From: Russula earlei
Lineage: Eukaryota; Basidiomycota; Agaricomycetes; Russulales; Russulaceae
Direction of reading: 5' to 3'
Length of the DNA stretch: 64,000 bases
Assembly (NCBI GenBank): GCA_025769875.1
Contig: JAGFNK010000006.1
Location: 124,001 to 188,000 of the forward strand
Numbering within the stretch: position 1 is the stretch's first letter; each line of letters opens with the position of its first letter. The notes under the pieces were generated by a model. That model did no database searches, was not told the origin of the DNA, and saw nothing but the letters and a program-made list of their open reading frames with translations. The position numbers and the translations under genes are program-made. This document shows, piece by piece, positions 34,860 to 45,137 of this stretch.

Positions 34860-35880
34860 CGCATTCTGAACAAACCGCTCCTCCTTGTGCTATGTACTAT
34901 GCCGCGTCCGCATTCGCACTATCGCACAGAGTATTTTTATTCGACAAGACGTCTCTTCGGACCTCCCAATCTTTCGACGGAGACCAACCACGGAGGCACA
35001 ACGTGTTTACGCGCTGTCAATTCTGTTGCCGGCGTGAACAAAAGAATGATCGTCTCCTCTGGAAACGATGGCATTGTGCGTGTACGGGATGGCCGCACGG
35101 GTGCCGCAGCGATTGAGAGTGCGTGTAACTTGCATCCCTCGCAAAGTCAAGGATCTTACACGGGACATTTGTCCGAGGACAGAAAGCTCTCCTCTCCTGT
35201 GATGTATCGTCGGATGGCTTTACAGTCGCCGCTGGAATAAAGGTCCGACAGGACGACGCACTGATCGTGTGCCGGTGAGCTCTGCCAGTCGTACCCTTCT
35301 CATAGAATAGCCCCGAGTAGACAGACGGGGGAATTTTCATTCTTTAGGGACCCACGGCATCCGACCGCGCCGCTCAGAAGGCACACCTGCACCCACTCGG
35401 ATGACACAGTTTCGGTGCACTTTCCCGTTCTCCCTCCTCCGGCCGCACGATCTCCTCCTGCTTTCCGGATCGACGGACGGGCTCCTGTGCGTGTCAAATG
35501 CGGACGAGGAGGACGAGGATGAGGGAGTAGTGTACGTCGACATTCTGGGGAGCAGCATATCGCAGGCGAGCTCGATGCATGGCGGGCACGGATATGGTTC
35601 AATCTGTGGTCAGACGAGGCACCGCACCGTCATCCCCGCATCTTGCTTCGAAAAAAAAAAATGGTGGCTTTCCTGACGAGTGTGTTTTTTCCTCCTCCCA
35701 GCTCGATCTCAAGAATGATTTGGATATCCGTGCTCCCTCCGTTCACACGCAAGCGCGCACTTGAGTCACTGACTATCTGATTGGCTGTCCATCCGTCGAA
35801 GAGAGTGGTCTGAGCGTTCTCGTTGGCTCGGACGAGCACCTTTCTCTCTCTCCCATTCCCATCGCTTACAGTCCGTTCTG
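34860..35880 (+). pseudogene. WDR89 fragment 1, fused to MSS1 upstream region
   Basis: Diverged copy of the WD40 gene present intact at 38,281-39,830 and 41,922-43,633. It lacks the start and about 60 bp of exon 1. It keeps YAASAFALSHRVFLFDKTSL, RMIVSSGNDGIVRVRDGRTG, DLLLLSGSTDGLLCVSNADE and LDLKNDLDIRAPSVHTQA, but carries stops (for example after HTQART at 35,764) and lost motif residues. At 35,880/35,881 it ends abruptly, at GTCCGTTCTG, and runs into the MSS1 5' region. The same fusion is seen at about 49,315. Confidence 0.85.
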
Positions 35881-38005
35881 CACACCTGCATGGCTCCGCA
35901 TCTCGCACTCAAGGTTGTTCCGGGCCATTCGTGCATCCTCCAAATGCAGATGTCCTATTCGCCTCGCCGCACATCGCACATGTGCACAGATAACACCAAT
36001 TGCTACATATAACTCGATCCCTACACCCACATTGATGAATTAATAAGACACACTTCCACTCTCGGACGCCCAAGGTAAGACCATCTATGCACTCTCTAAA
36101 CATCCCAAAGAGTCCGGCGTTGCGATCACCCTGATCTCAGGTCCTGATGCGCTCCGTGTCTGGCAGCGGATGATCCGCCCTACTCGAGCAACGGCTACTG
36201 TCCAAGACCCGTCCATGCCCGAACGCACATGCACACACACGCAACGACAACTACGACGCGTGTCAGCGCCAGCACCCCGGGACGCGAGCAAGCGCGGCTA
36301 AAACAGCGCTCATGACGGCGCGCCTGCTGTGCACGTGTAGTTCCAGGACATCTTCCGAGGTAAATGAGCGGGGGGTTATGCGTACGATGTGGATAAATTC
36401 GCCTGTCGCGTCGGTGGGATGGAGGTGACCGCGTAGGAGAGGGGAGGCGGAGGCGGACCACAGAAGATCACGGAGAGGGCGTCGTCGAGATGCTCGGCGG
36501 TGTGCGGATCGACGACGTGGCATCGCTCCAGCTTCCATGCTTCGGTGAGGTGGTGCTGCCCCGCCTTACGAATTCACCGCCGCGCATACGAGGGCGGCCG
36601 GCTTGACCTTACACAGGCTGAAAGGCTTCAGGACCTCATGGACGCCGAACGCCGAAACGGACTCCCAGCGACGCGTGGCGCTCCGCGTCGCAGGGGTGGG
36701 TACGCCGGTTCTACTGCCTCTTTCGTAACTCACCGACGCCACCTCTGCCTTTGGCATCATTCGATGGCTGTAGGGAGAGACGCGTGACGAGTTTTGTGCG
36801 CTGTAGGAGGAGATTGTAGGTTGCCTTGCGCTTATTGAGGCGCTCATCGATTTTGGAGAGGGAGAGGAAATCGAAGAGGGTGTGTTTGAAGAGGGTGCGT
36901 GCTGTCTCCGACCCTCTGTCTAACTCTGCTGCTCGATCGGAAGGTGCTTCCCGACTTTATTTGACGGACCTTGCACAGCGATGTGACGAGCAAGTCACTT
37001 GCGGGATAAGGTACAATCGATCCTGGCGATCGGCGGGGAGAGATCATGAATGCAGGAATCCGCCTCGCGATCTTCGGCCCACCAAATGTTAGCAAGAGCA
37101 GCCTCTCGAACTTCTTAGGTGCGTCTCTCCCCCGCGTCTGTTGTGTACCGGCTGACGAAAATGGGTGTGCGCAGCTCGGCGCCGGGCTGCGATCGTCACG
37201 TCGTACCAGGCACGACGTGAGACGTCATATATTCCCTAGATATCGACGGGCTTCCCGTCCTGATCGCTGACACGGCCGGCCTGCGAGAGAGCGCATAAAG
37301 CGTGCGGGTCGTTTCCTTTCCCCGTCACTTTGCGATGAGTCGTTGACCCCTCTCGAAATAACAACCTCGCGATCACACCCATATGTGTGCGTGCGTGTCA
37401 TTGCATGTCCGGCAGAGTTCAAGCCGCACATGCTTCGCTTCTCGTACTCGCTTGTCCAGATGCCCATCACCTATGCAACACCCTCGGGCCCACGGCTCGA
37501 GATCCCCTCGGAGCTCGCCCCGCTCGTCACTCATGACACGTTAATTTTGCTGAACAAACCGGATCTCTATCCGACGCCCGCGCTGCCGCCCGCAGCGGCG
37601 CTTGCCGACGCACTCACACAGCGCAGCTGGGCCGTCAGCCTCACATCACAGGCCGGCACGGGCAAATTCCTGGCTGGGATCGCCACGGCACTACAGGACC
37701 GGTGTGGGGACGGTTCTCCTTCAATTCTGAACCTCTCGTAAATCCGTATTCTGATCGAGGTGGTCGTTCCGCCGCCCCGCCTTTGGCACGATTCACGTGC
37801 CCCGTGCAGGTTCAGTCTTCCTCTTCATCGAGATGAAGATGAAGTGAGGACGCGAGGGCCCGCCACCCTCTTATCACGCACGCGCGGCATCGTGCCCACT
37901 TGGAATCCGCGCTGGGTTTCCTGGATGCCTTGTTGGACACGCGCGGTACGTTCTGGCGTCAACCGTGTCGTACCTCGACTTACGGACGTTCCACGTGCAG
38001 GGGAC
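35881..38005 (+). pseudogene. MSS1 (MnmE-type tRNA-modification GTPase) copy 1, dead
   Basis: Relic of the mitochondrial GTPase that, with Mto1/MnmG, modifies U34 of some tRNAs. The presumed start codon is TTG (35,915) before FRAIRAS. The N-domain reads ISGPDALRVWQRMIRPTRAT. The segment 36,271-36,557 is inverted (see separate entry). Then [20 protein letters not shown] resumes in forward sense. The P-loop reads [17 protein letters not shown], where the invariant Gly before Lys-Ser is Ser. Switch regions are frameshifted (near [18 protein letters not shown]), while TLILLNKPDLYPTPAL (G4) remains. The last exon with the CxGK end is deleted after 38,005. Confidence 0.88.
36271..36557 (-). repeat. 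287-bp inversion inside MSS1 copy 1
   Basis: Between AGCACC (36,271-36,276) and GGTGCT (36,552-36,557) the MSS1 sequence runs on the minus strand ([20 protein letters not shown] and [11 protein letters not shown]), while sequence on both sides is forward MSS1. Copies 2 and 3 are collinear here, so the inversion is private to copy 1. The 6-bp inverted repeat at the borders suggests the mechanism. Confidence 0.88.
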
Positions 38006-38280
38006 ACATTTTCAACTGAGTTGTTAGCTTTGAGTCTTTGACCCCTTATGCTACTGCAATTCCATTCGCTCGGACATGTGTTTTTTCTATCCTCGCCAAA
38101 GTCGCATTTTGCTTCCCGTTCTGATCTATATGACACATGACTGATTCAAAAGAAAAAAAACTCCACCGTCACAACGATTTATCATATTTTGTTTATCATA
38201 GATAACGGAATCGTTCCTGGCCGTAGTCAGCTCAGACTCAGGCATTGCGTGATGACAGGACCGGATGTCGCCATACATTT

Positions 38281-39830
38281 TCAGGTGACATGGCTCATCT
38301 CAACGTCTCCTTCATGGTCCCGCTTCGCCAATATCGAAGAGCTCGAATCATAGTCGACGGTCATGTCATCTTCCTCTCGCGTAAGGGTGGCACAAGTCCA
38401 CGCCAGGAGATTCCCATCCTCGCCACCAGTCAGAAGAATGTTAGCCTACGCCATAACGGCCGACTGTCTCCGTAACGATTCAGTGAACAAGGATGTGAGC
38501 TTACCCGTTCGTCCAGGAGCGCCGATCGCACGACGCCCTTGTGGTGGCCTGTCCACAACCGCTCCAAAGTCCAGGGCGACGCGCGGTCGTGAAAGTCAGC
38601 GTTTCCGAGCAGCGCGATGTCGCCCCTGTGGGAGGTGTATGTCAGAACAGACTGTAAGCGATCAGAATAGGAGAGAGAGAGAAACGTGCTCGTTCGAGCC
38701 AACGAGAACGCTCAGACCGCTCGCTTCCGACGCGTGACAGCCAATCAGATAGTCGGTGACCCAAGTGCGCGCTTGCGTGTGAACGGAGGGAGCGCGAATA
38801 TCCAAATCGTTCTTGAGATCGAGCTGGGAGGAGGAAAACAGCACACTTCGTCAGAAGAGCCGCCCTTGTTTTTTTAAGGTGGGGGGATGACGGTTGTGGT
38901 ACGTGCCTCGTCCGACCATAGGCTGAATGTCTCCATATCCGTCGCGGCCCACACGCCCGCCCCGGAGGGAGAGGAGCGCGGCGGGATCCAGCCCGCCTGC
39001 GATATGCTGCTCCCCAGGTTCCCAACGTACACCACGGCCTCGTCCTCGTCCTCCTCGTCCGCGTTTGACACGCATACGAGCCCGTCTGTCGATCCGGAAA
39101 GAAGGAGGAGATCGCGCGAGGAGGGAGAGCGGGAAAAGTGCACCGAAGTTATGTCATCCGAGTGGGTGCAGGTGTGCCTTCTGAGCGGTGCGGCCGGATG
39201 CCGTGGGTCCCTAGAAAGAAAAAGAGAATCATTGGCCCGTCTGTCCGTCCGGGGCTATTCCATGAGGACGGTACGACTGGCAGAGCGCACCAGTACAAGA
39301 TCAGTGCGTCGTCCTCCCGGACCTCTGTTCCAGCGGCGACAGTCAATCCATCCGATGATACGTCACAGGACAGGAGAGCTTTCTGTGCTCCTTCGAATCG
39401 CACTGCGGGACGTCACAAATGTCTCGTGTAAGGCCCTTGCTTTTGACCAGGTACGCAGGTTACACGCACTCTCGATCGCTGCGGCACCCGTGCGGTCATC
39501 CCATACACGCACCATGCCATCGTTTCCAGAGGAGATGATCACTCTTTTGTTCACGCCGGCAACAGAATCGACAGCGCGTAAAGACGTTGTGCCTCCGTGG
39601 TGTCCATAGAAAGATTGGGAGGTCCGAAGAGACGTCTTGTCGAATAAAAATACTCTGTGCGATGGTGCAGACGCGGACGCGGCATAGTAGGAGCCAAAGG
39701 CTGCGATCGTCAGCACGTAGGCATCACAAGGCAGACTCGAAGATTTGAAAGGAGCGGTTTGTTCAGAGAGCGTAACGGATTCCATGAGAGGGAGAGACAT
39801 TGTTCTGAGGCATTTGCCGAGCATTACCAT
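38281..39830 (-). CDS. WDR89: WD-repeat protein 89 homologue, left palindrome copy
   Basis: WD40 beta-propeller protein of the WDR89 family; precise role not established. Start at 39,828-39,830 (MVMLGKCLRTMSLPLMESVT). Exons give VFLFDKTSLRTSQSFYGHHG, VIISSGNDGMVRVWDDRTGA, RFEGAQKALLSCDVSSDGLT, DLLLLSGSTDGLVCVSNADE, TWVTDYLIGCHASEASGLSV and ERLWTGHHKGVVRSALLDE, and a last exon with ILLTGGEDGNLLAW. The LSGSTDGLV and late GGED motifs are characteristic. At least four short introns. The protein ends GDVEMSHVT at TGA 38,281-38,283, where an 18-bp insertion relative to the right copy introduces the stop. Over the rest the two copies appear identical in translation. Confidence 0.85.
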
Positions 39831-39955
39831 GCCCGCTACATCCTTTCAGTTAGAACTAGAACTATGACAATAGGTATAGTACAGGTAGATGGCAGAATGT
39901 GTATTTCGTGCGGGGAATAATGATGGTTTTCCAGGCCGAGAGTGTGTGATGCATT

Positions 39956-41790
39956 CACGAAACGATGTTTGACTGACACGAATTGAGTGTGACTGACCAC
40001 CAAAATTACCACTTCGAAAGAAAATGACCAGCCCTGTGACTCATGCTTGGCGGTTTCGGGGGCCGCCAAGGGCGCGTACGCGTACGGGGGGCGCGAAAGT
40101 GTAACACGGCGAAAAAAAAGAACTCCAGGTTTTCATTCCATAACAGTTCCACTCTCCACAGAAATGCATACGCACGATACCATCGGACGCACGCACCAAA
40201 ACCGGAGCAAGCGCATCAGCCAGACCGACAGGCAATGCACTATTTCCGTCGAAGTTCGATGTTCTCTCCCTCCCGCTTCTTTACCCGCAGCTTGTAACCC
40301 GCAGCTCCGGTGACCCAACCAAGGCAGTTCTCTGCTTGCCAGAAAATGGTCACCACCCGGCCACTCCTATTCCATTCCTACTCAAAACCTCCTCCTCCTA
40401 CTCCTATTTTTTCTCCTAAATAGTAACGAAAATAGCGAACTCGTAAACGTATAAAAGGGCTTATTATTAAATGTATCAGAGTGTGTTCACTTGACATCGC
40501 GTTCATCCGCCTTCCACGACGCGTCAACGGCCTACCAGCTCGCTTTCCCGACGCGTATGTTCCATTGCCTGGGTCACCCCTACCATCCTCACCCTCTGGC
40601 GTAGCCCGAAACTGACCGTACCTTGAAGATGGTGACCTCAACAGATCTTGAGCTTGAGCCATTCCCTCTGCCTCTCATCAGTGGACCTCCCCCTACTGGA
40701 TTTGAACTGGAAGAGCCAAATCCATCGGATGTCTCAAGAACCACAGCATTCAGAAATGGAATAGATCATCGAGATGTATTCCTTGGCAAAACATCATGCA
40801 TTATTTGCGGCTCCCTACGTGGTGATTATGTCCATATAATCTCCAAATTAGAGCATGAACTGGTAAGGAAGAGTAAATATAAATTTGCCTTGAGTAACGT
40901 GAACTCTAGTAGCAAGACCTCCGGAGTATGCGCTGGATTCCACGCTATGCCAAAAAAAACCCCACCCACGAATCGCGTAATGGCATGTACCTGTGCATGC
41001 AGCACGAAGAACATTTCAATGCTTATGAATTCTTCATTCGTTACATGCCTACTGTGAGTATGGAGCATTCTCATGTAGCATTGTATTTACATGGCGTGTC
41101 AGATCCAGAAATTCATCTTCATCAACTATTCTCGCGCTTGGAATCTTCATCATTTTCATGGAAAAGCAATCCCGTTGGATATCAACGACCGTCATTGCCC
41201 ATTCCCGTCTCTTTTCGTTTTGCATGAATGGCGCGTTCGGGGATTTCACCCGTTTAAACCTCCCACCTGTCGTCTACCCAGCATCATACATTGGCAAGGT
41301 TGGGTGGTAAAGGATGACCTCTTTGATGAGGTGTCCGGCACTTTCAGGCGAGAACGCAAAGACAATCACACTGGCAGCTCTTCAGCGCCAGCGACCCAAC
41401 CTGCCACAGCCACCTATCCAGGTGTTGTGCCTACCGATGGTAGTGCGTTTGTCTTGTCTACCTTGAATGATAATGTCGTTGCGGAGATTGTTGCCGCAAC
41501 CCGAGCCAGCGCAACTTGGAAAGCTTGTGTTACAGAAGGTATAAGTTGGGAGGGCACTGCAGAAGAGAATATTCAAAAGTATAAGGATGCTGTTTCCATG
41601 GACGAGTAGGAAGGGTCGCAGTCATGTACCGTGTAAAACAGAGTCGATGAAGAACTTTTTATCGACAAATGATCTGGTGTATGTGTCTTGCTGAGCTACG
41701 CGATTTCTCATGTCTCAGCCTCGTTCGTATTGTCATGCCATTAAAATTCATGCTTTCCCTCTTGCCCATCCCGCTTCTTCCCAGTGTCAG
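39956..41790. repeat. Central spacer of large palindrome
   Basis: About 1.8 kb of unique sequence between the inverted WDR89 genes. The left 650 bp (39,960-40,620) has no recognised gene, and the right part holds the HNH gene. Both WDR89 genes read outwards from this spacer, so it must contain both of their promoters. Confidence 0.7.
40629..41609 (+). CDS. HNH-domain protein (fungal HNH_2-like)
   Basis: Predicted protein with a fungal HNH-nuclease-type domain, common and often multicopy in Agaricomycetes; biological role unknown. Start at 40,629 (MVTSTDLELEPFPLPLISGP). The motif region begins TSCIICGSLRGDYVHIISKL (CxxC and first His). After an intron (GTAAGG at about 40,862) come HESRNGMYLCMQHEEHFNAY and EFFIRYMPT (N and second His). 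A second intron starts GTGAGTATGG near 41,053. The third exon reads IQKFIFINYSRAWN, FHGKAIPLDINDRHCPFPSL and LHEWRVRGFHPF. An acidic C-terminal half ends KDAVSMDE before TAG at 41,607-41,609. All three exons are open, so the gene looks intact. It sits at the palindrome centre, and a broken relative lies at 49,480-49,790. Confidence 0.75.
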
Positions 41791-41921
41791 TAAATGTATC
41801 ACACACTCTCGGCCCTGGAAAATCACCATCATTATTCCCCGCACGAAATACACATTCTGCCATCTACCTGTACTATACCTATTGTCATAGTTCTAGTTCT
41901 AACTGAAAGGATGTAGCGGGC

Positions 41922-43633
41922 ATGGTAATGCTCGGCAAATGCCTCAGAACAATGTCTCTCCCTCTCATGGAATCCGTTACGCTCTCTGAACAAACCGCTC
42001 CTTTCAAATCTTCGAGTCTGCCTTGTGATGCCTACGTGCTGACGATCGCAGCCTTTGGCTCCTACTATGCCGCGTCCGCGTCTGCACCATCGCACAGAGT
42101 ATTTTTATTCGACAAGACGTCTCTTCGGACCTCCCAATCTTTCTATGGACACCACGGAGGCACAACGTCTTTACGCGCTGTCGATTCTGTTGCCGGCGTG
42201 AACAAAAGAGTGATCATCTCCTCTGGAAACGATGGCATGGTGCGTGTATGGGATGACCGCACGGGTGCCGCAGCGATCGAGAGTGCGTGTAACCTGCGTA
42301 CCTGGTCAAAAGCAAGGGCCTTACACGAGACATTTGTGACGTCCCGCAGTGCGATTCGAAGGAGCACAGAAAGCTCTCCTGTCCTGTGACGTATCATCGG
42401 ATGGATTGACTGTCGCCGCTGGAACAGAGGTCCGGGAGGACGACGCACTGATCTTGTACTGGTGCGCTCTGCCAGTCGTACCGTCCTCATGGAATAGCCC
42501 CGGACGGACAGACGGGCCAATGATTCTCTTTTTCTTTCTAGGGACCCACGGCATCCGGCCGCACCGCTCAGAAGGCACACCTGCACCCACTCGGATGACA
42601 TAACTTCGGTGCACTTTTCCCGCTCTCCCTCCTCGCGCGATCTCCTCCTTCTTTCCGGATCGACAGACGGGCTCGTATGCGTGTCAAACGCGGACGAGGA
42701 GGACGAGGACGAGGCCGTGGTGTACGTTGGGAACCTGGGGAGCAGCATATCGCAGGCGGGCTGGATCCCGCCGCGCTCCTCTCCCTCCGGGGCGGGCGTG
42801 TGGGCCGCGACGGATATGGAGACATTCAGCCTATGGTCGGACGAGGCACGTACCACAACCGTCATCCCCCCACCTTAAAAAAACAAGGGCGGCTCTTCTG
42901 ACGAAGTGTGCTGTTTTCCTCCTCCCAGCTCGATCTCAAGAACGATTTGGATATTCGCGCTCCCTCCGTTCACACGCAAGCGCGCACTTGGGTCACCGAC
43001 TATCTGATTGGCTGTCACGCGTCGGAAGCGAGCGGTCTGAGCGTTCTCGTTGGCTCGAACGAGCACGTTTCTCTCTCTCTCCTATTCTGATCGCTTACAG
43101 TCTGTTCTGACATACACCTCCCACAGGGGCGACATCGCGCTGCTCGGAAACGCTGACTTTCACGACCGCGCGTCGCCCTGGACTTTGGAGCGGTTGTGGA
43201 CAGGCCACCACAAGGGCGTCGTGCGATCGGCGCTCCTGGACGAACGGGTAAGCTCACATCCTTGTTCACTGAATCGTTACGGAGACAGTCGGCCGTTATG
43301 GCGTAGGCTAACATTCTTCTGACTGGTGGCGAGGATGGGAATCTCCTGGCGTGGACTTGTGCCACCCTTACGCGAGAGGAAGATGACATGACCGTCGACT
43401 ATGATTCGAGCTCTTCGATATTGGCGAAGCGGGACCATGAAGGAGACGTTGAGATAAGCCATGGCGACATCCGGTCCTGTCATCACGCAATGCCTGAGCC
43501 TGAGCTGACATACGGGGTGGCCAGAACGATTCCGTTATCTATGATGAGCAAAATACGGATCGTGGAGGTTTTTCCTTTTTTTTTATCAGTCATGTGCCAT
43601 ATAGATCAGAACGGGAAGCGGAATGCGACTTAG
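41922..43633 (+). CDS. WDR89: WD-repeat protein 89 homologue, right palindrome copy
   Basis: Mirror copy of the gene at 38,281-39,830. Exon 1 runs from ATG 41,922 to about 42,295 (SACNL); a 53-bp GT-AG intron leads to RFEGAQKALLSCDVSSDGLT; the next exon starts after TTTCTTTCTAG at 42,541 with DDITSVHFSRSPSSRD; LDLKNDLDIRAPSVHTQA follows CTCCTCCCAG; then GDIALLGNADFHDRA and ILLTGGEDGNLLAW. Unlike the left copy, the C-terminal frame continues past GDVEISHG to TAG at 43,631-43,633, adding about 40 non-conserved residues, so the end was probably altered by rearrangement of the 3' junction. It is convergent with MSS1 copy 2. Confidence 0.85.
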
Positions 43634-43730
43634 GCCGGGACAGAAAAAACACCCGCCGCATGTCCGCCGCATAAAACATTCAGGGGTCAAAGACTCAAAG
43701 CTAACATCGATCGGGGTCAGTCGGGATCGA

Positions 43731-44737
43731 GGCTGACTAAAGATCACGTCCAACACGTCCTCGGCGTCCACCAGGCCCGAGATCTTGCCCACAGGCCTGC
43801 GCAGCATAGCGCAACTCCTCTGCGCCTAGAACAACGTCCTCGACTGGACGTGGAACGTCCGTAAGTCAAAGTACGACACGGCTGACGCCGGAACGTACCA
43901 CGCGTGTCCAAGAAGGCATCCAGGGAACCCAGCGCGGATTCCAAGTGGGCACGATGCCGCGCGTGCTTGCGTGATTAGAGTGGCGGGCGCTCGCATCCTT
44001 ATTTTCGGCTTCATCTCGATGAAAATGAAGATTGTTCCTGCACGGGGCACGTGAATCGTGCCAAAGGCGGGGGTGGCGGAACAACAACCTCAATTACGGA
44101 GATTCAGAATTGAAGGAGAACCGTCCCCGCACCGGTCCTGCAGTGCCGTGGAGAGCCCCGCCAGGAATTTGCTCGTGATGTGAGGCTGACAGCCCAGCTG
44201 CGTTGTGTGAGTGCGTTGGCAAGCGCCGCTACGGGCGCCAGTGCGGGCGTCGGAAGGAGATCCCGTTTTGTTGAGCAAAATTAACGTGTCACGAGTGACG
44301 AGCGGGGCGAGCTCCGAGAGGATCTCGAGCCGTGGGCCCGAGGGTGTTGCATAGGTGATGGCATCTGGACAAGCGAGCACGAGAAGCGAAGCATCTGCGG
44401 CTTGAACTCTGCCGAACACGCAAAGACACGCACGCACACATATGGATGTGATCGAGAAAGACTAAGGTCAGCGACTCATCGCAAAGTGACGGGTGAGAAA
44501 ATGACCCGCACGCTTGATGCGCTCTCTCGATCCCGATTTGTTATCTGCGGTCTCTCGCAGGCCGGCCGTGTCAGCGATCAGGACGGGAAGCCCGTCGATA
44601 TCTAGCGAGAGCTCCATGACGTCTCACGTCGTGCCTGGTACGTGGGTGACGATCGCAGCCCAGCGCCGAGCTGCGCACACCCATTTTCGTCAGCCGGCAG
44701 GTATATCACAACAGACGCGGGGGAGAGACGCACCTAA
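43731..44737 (-). pseudogene. MSS1 copy 2, 3' part (cut by Harbinger)
   Basis: G-domain and C-terminal region: PGTTRD-like switch sequence near 44,640, [19 protein letters not shown] (G4, NKTG rather than NKTD), [14 protein letters not shown] region altered, and the last exon with [18 protein letters not shown]. There the frame passes into PRSRLTPID instead of FCIGK, so the essential C-terminal Cys motif is lost. The upstream half of the same gene lies across the transposon at 48,094-49,275. Confidence 0.85.
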
Positions 44738-45137
44738 TATAAGGCCCATGATACCAACCGAGAATTCTTGAACTTTGAACTTGAACTTGAATTTTGAGAT
44801 TTTCCGGGAGTGACTGGTGTGACCAGTGTGATATAAGTGACATCGCATATATGATAAACTAATAGGTTTTTTTTTAATATGAGTTTTTATTCACTTGTGA
44901 TTTGCATATTCACATATTGTGATTGCAGCCATGACTGGGAACTGACTCAGTCCGCTTGTGTCCGCTGAATGTTGCCGAGGCATACTGTAGGGCCCAGGAT
45001 CCATGCACACGGAGCGAGAGATTTTTGAAGAGGAAATGGAAAATCTTTTTTTGAAAAAAATACTATTCAATAACACGTTCTGCATGGTCCCTCTGAATTC
45101 TCTGATACTGCTCCCACATGTCATCAGCAATTTTATC

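Larger units (their letters stand above)
35800..39955 (+). repeat. Left arm of large palindrome
   Basis: Contains, in order, the tail of WDR89 fragment 1, MSS1 copy 1 and complete WDR89 (minus). The same order occurs inverted in the right arm (41,790-49,410, after removing a 3.35-kb transposon). For the inner 1.7 kb, mirrored positions sum to 81,752, showing a gap-free match. The match fades near 39,950 (after GCCGAGAGTGTGTGAT) and, outward, beyond about 35,800. The MSS1 part of the arms is clearly more diverged than the WDR89 part. Confidence 0.85.

Noticed and set aside
38887..39609. 240-codon open frame opposite WDR89
   Set aside because: Antisense to conserved WD40 exons; its mirror occurs in the other arm only because the arms are identical.
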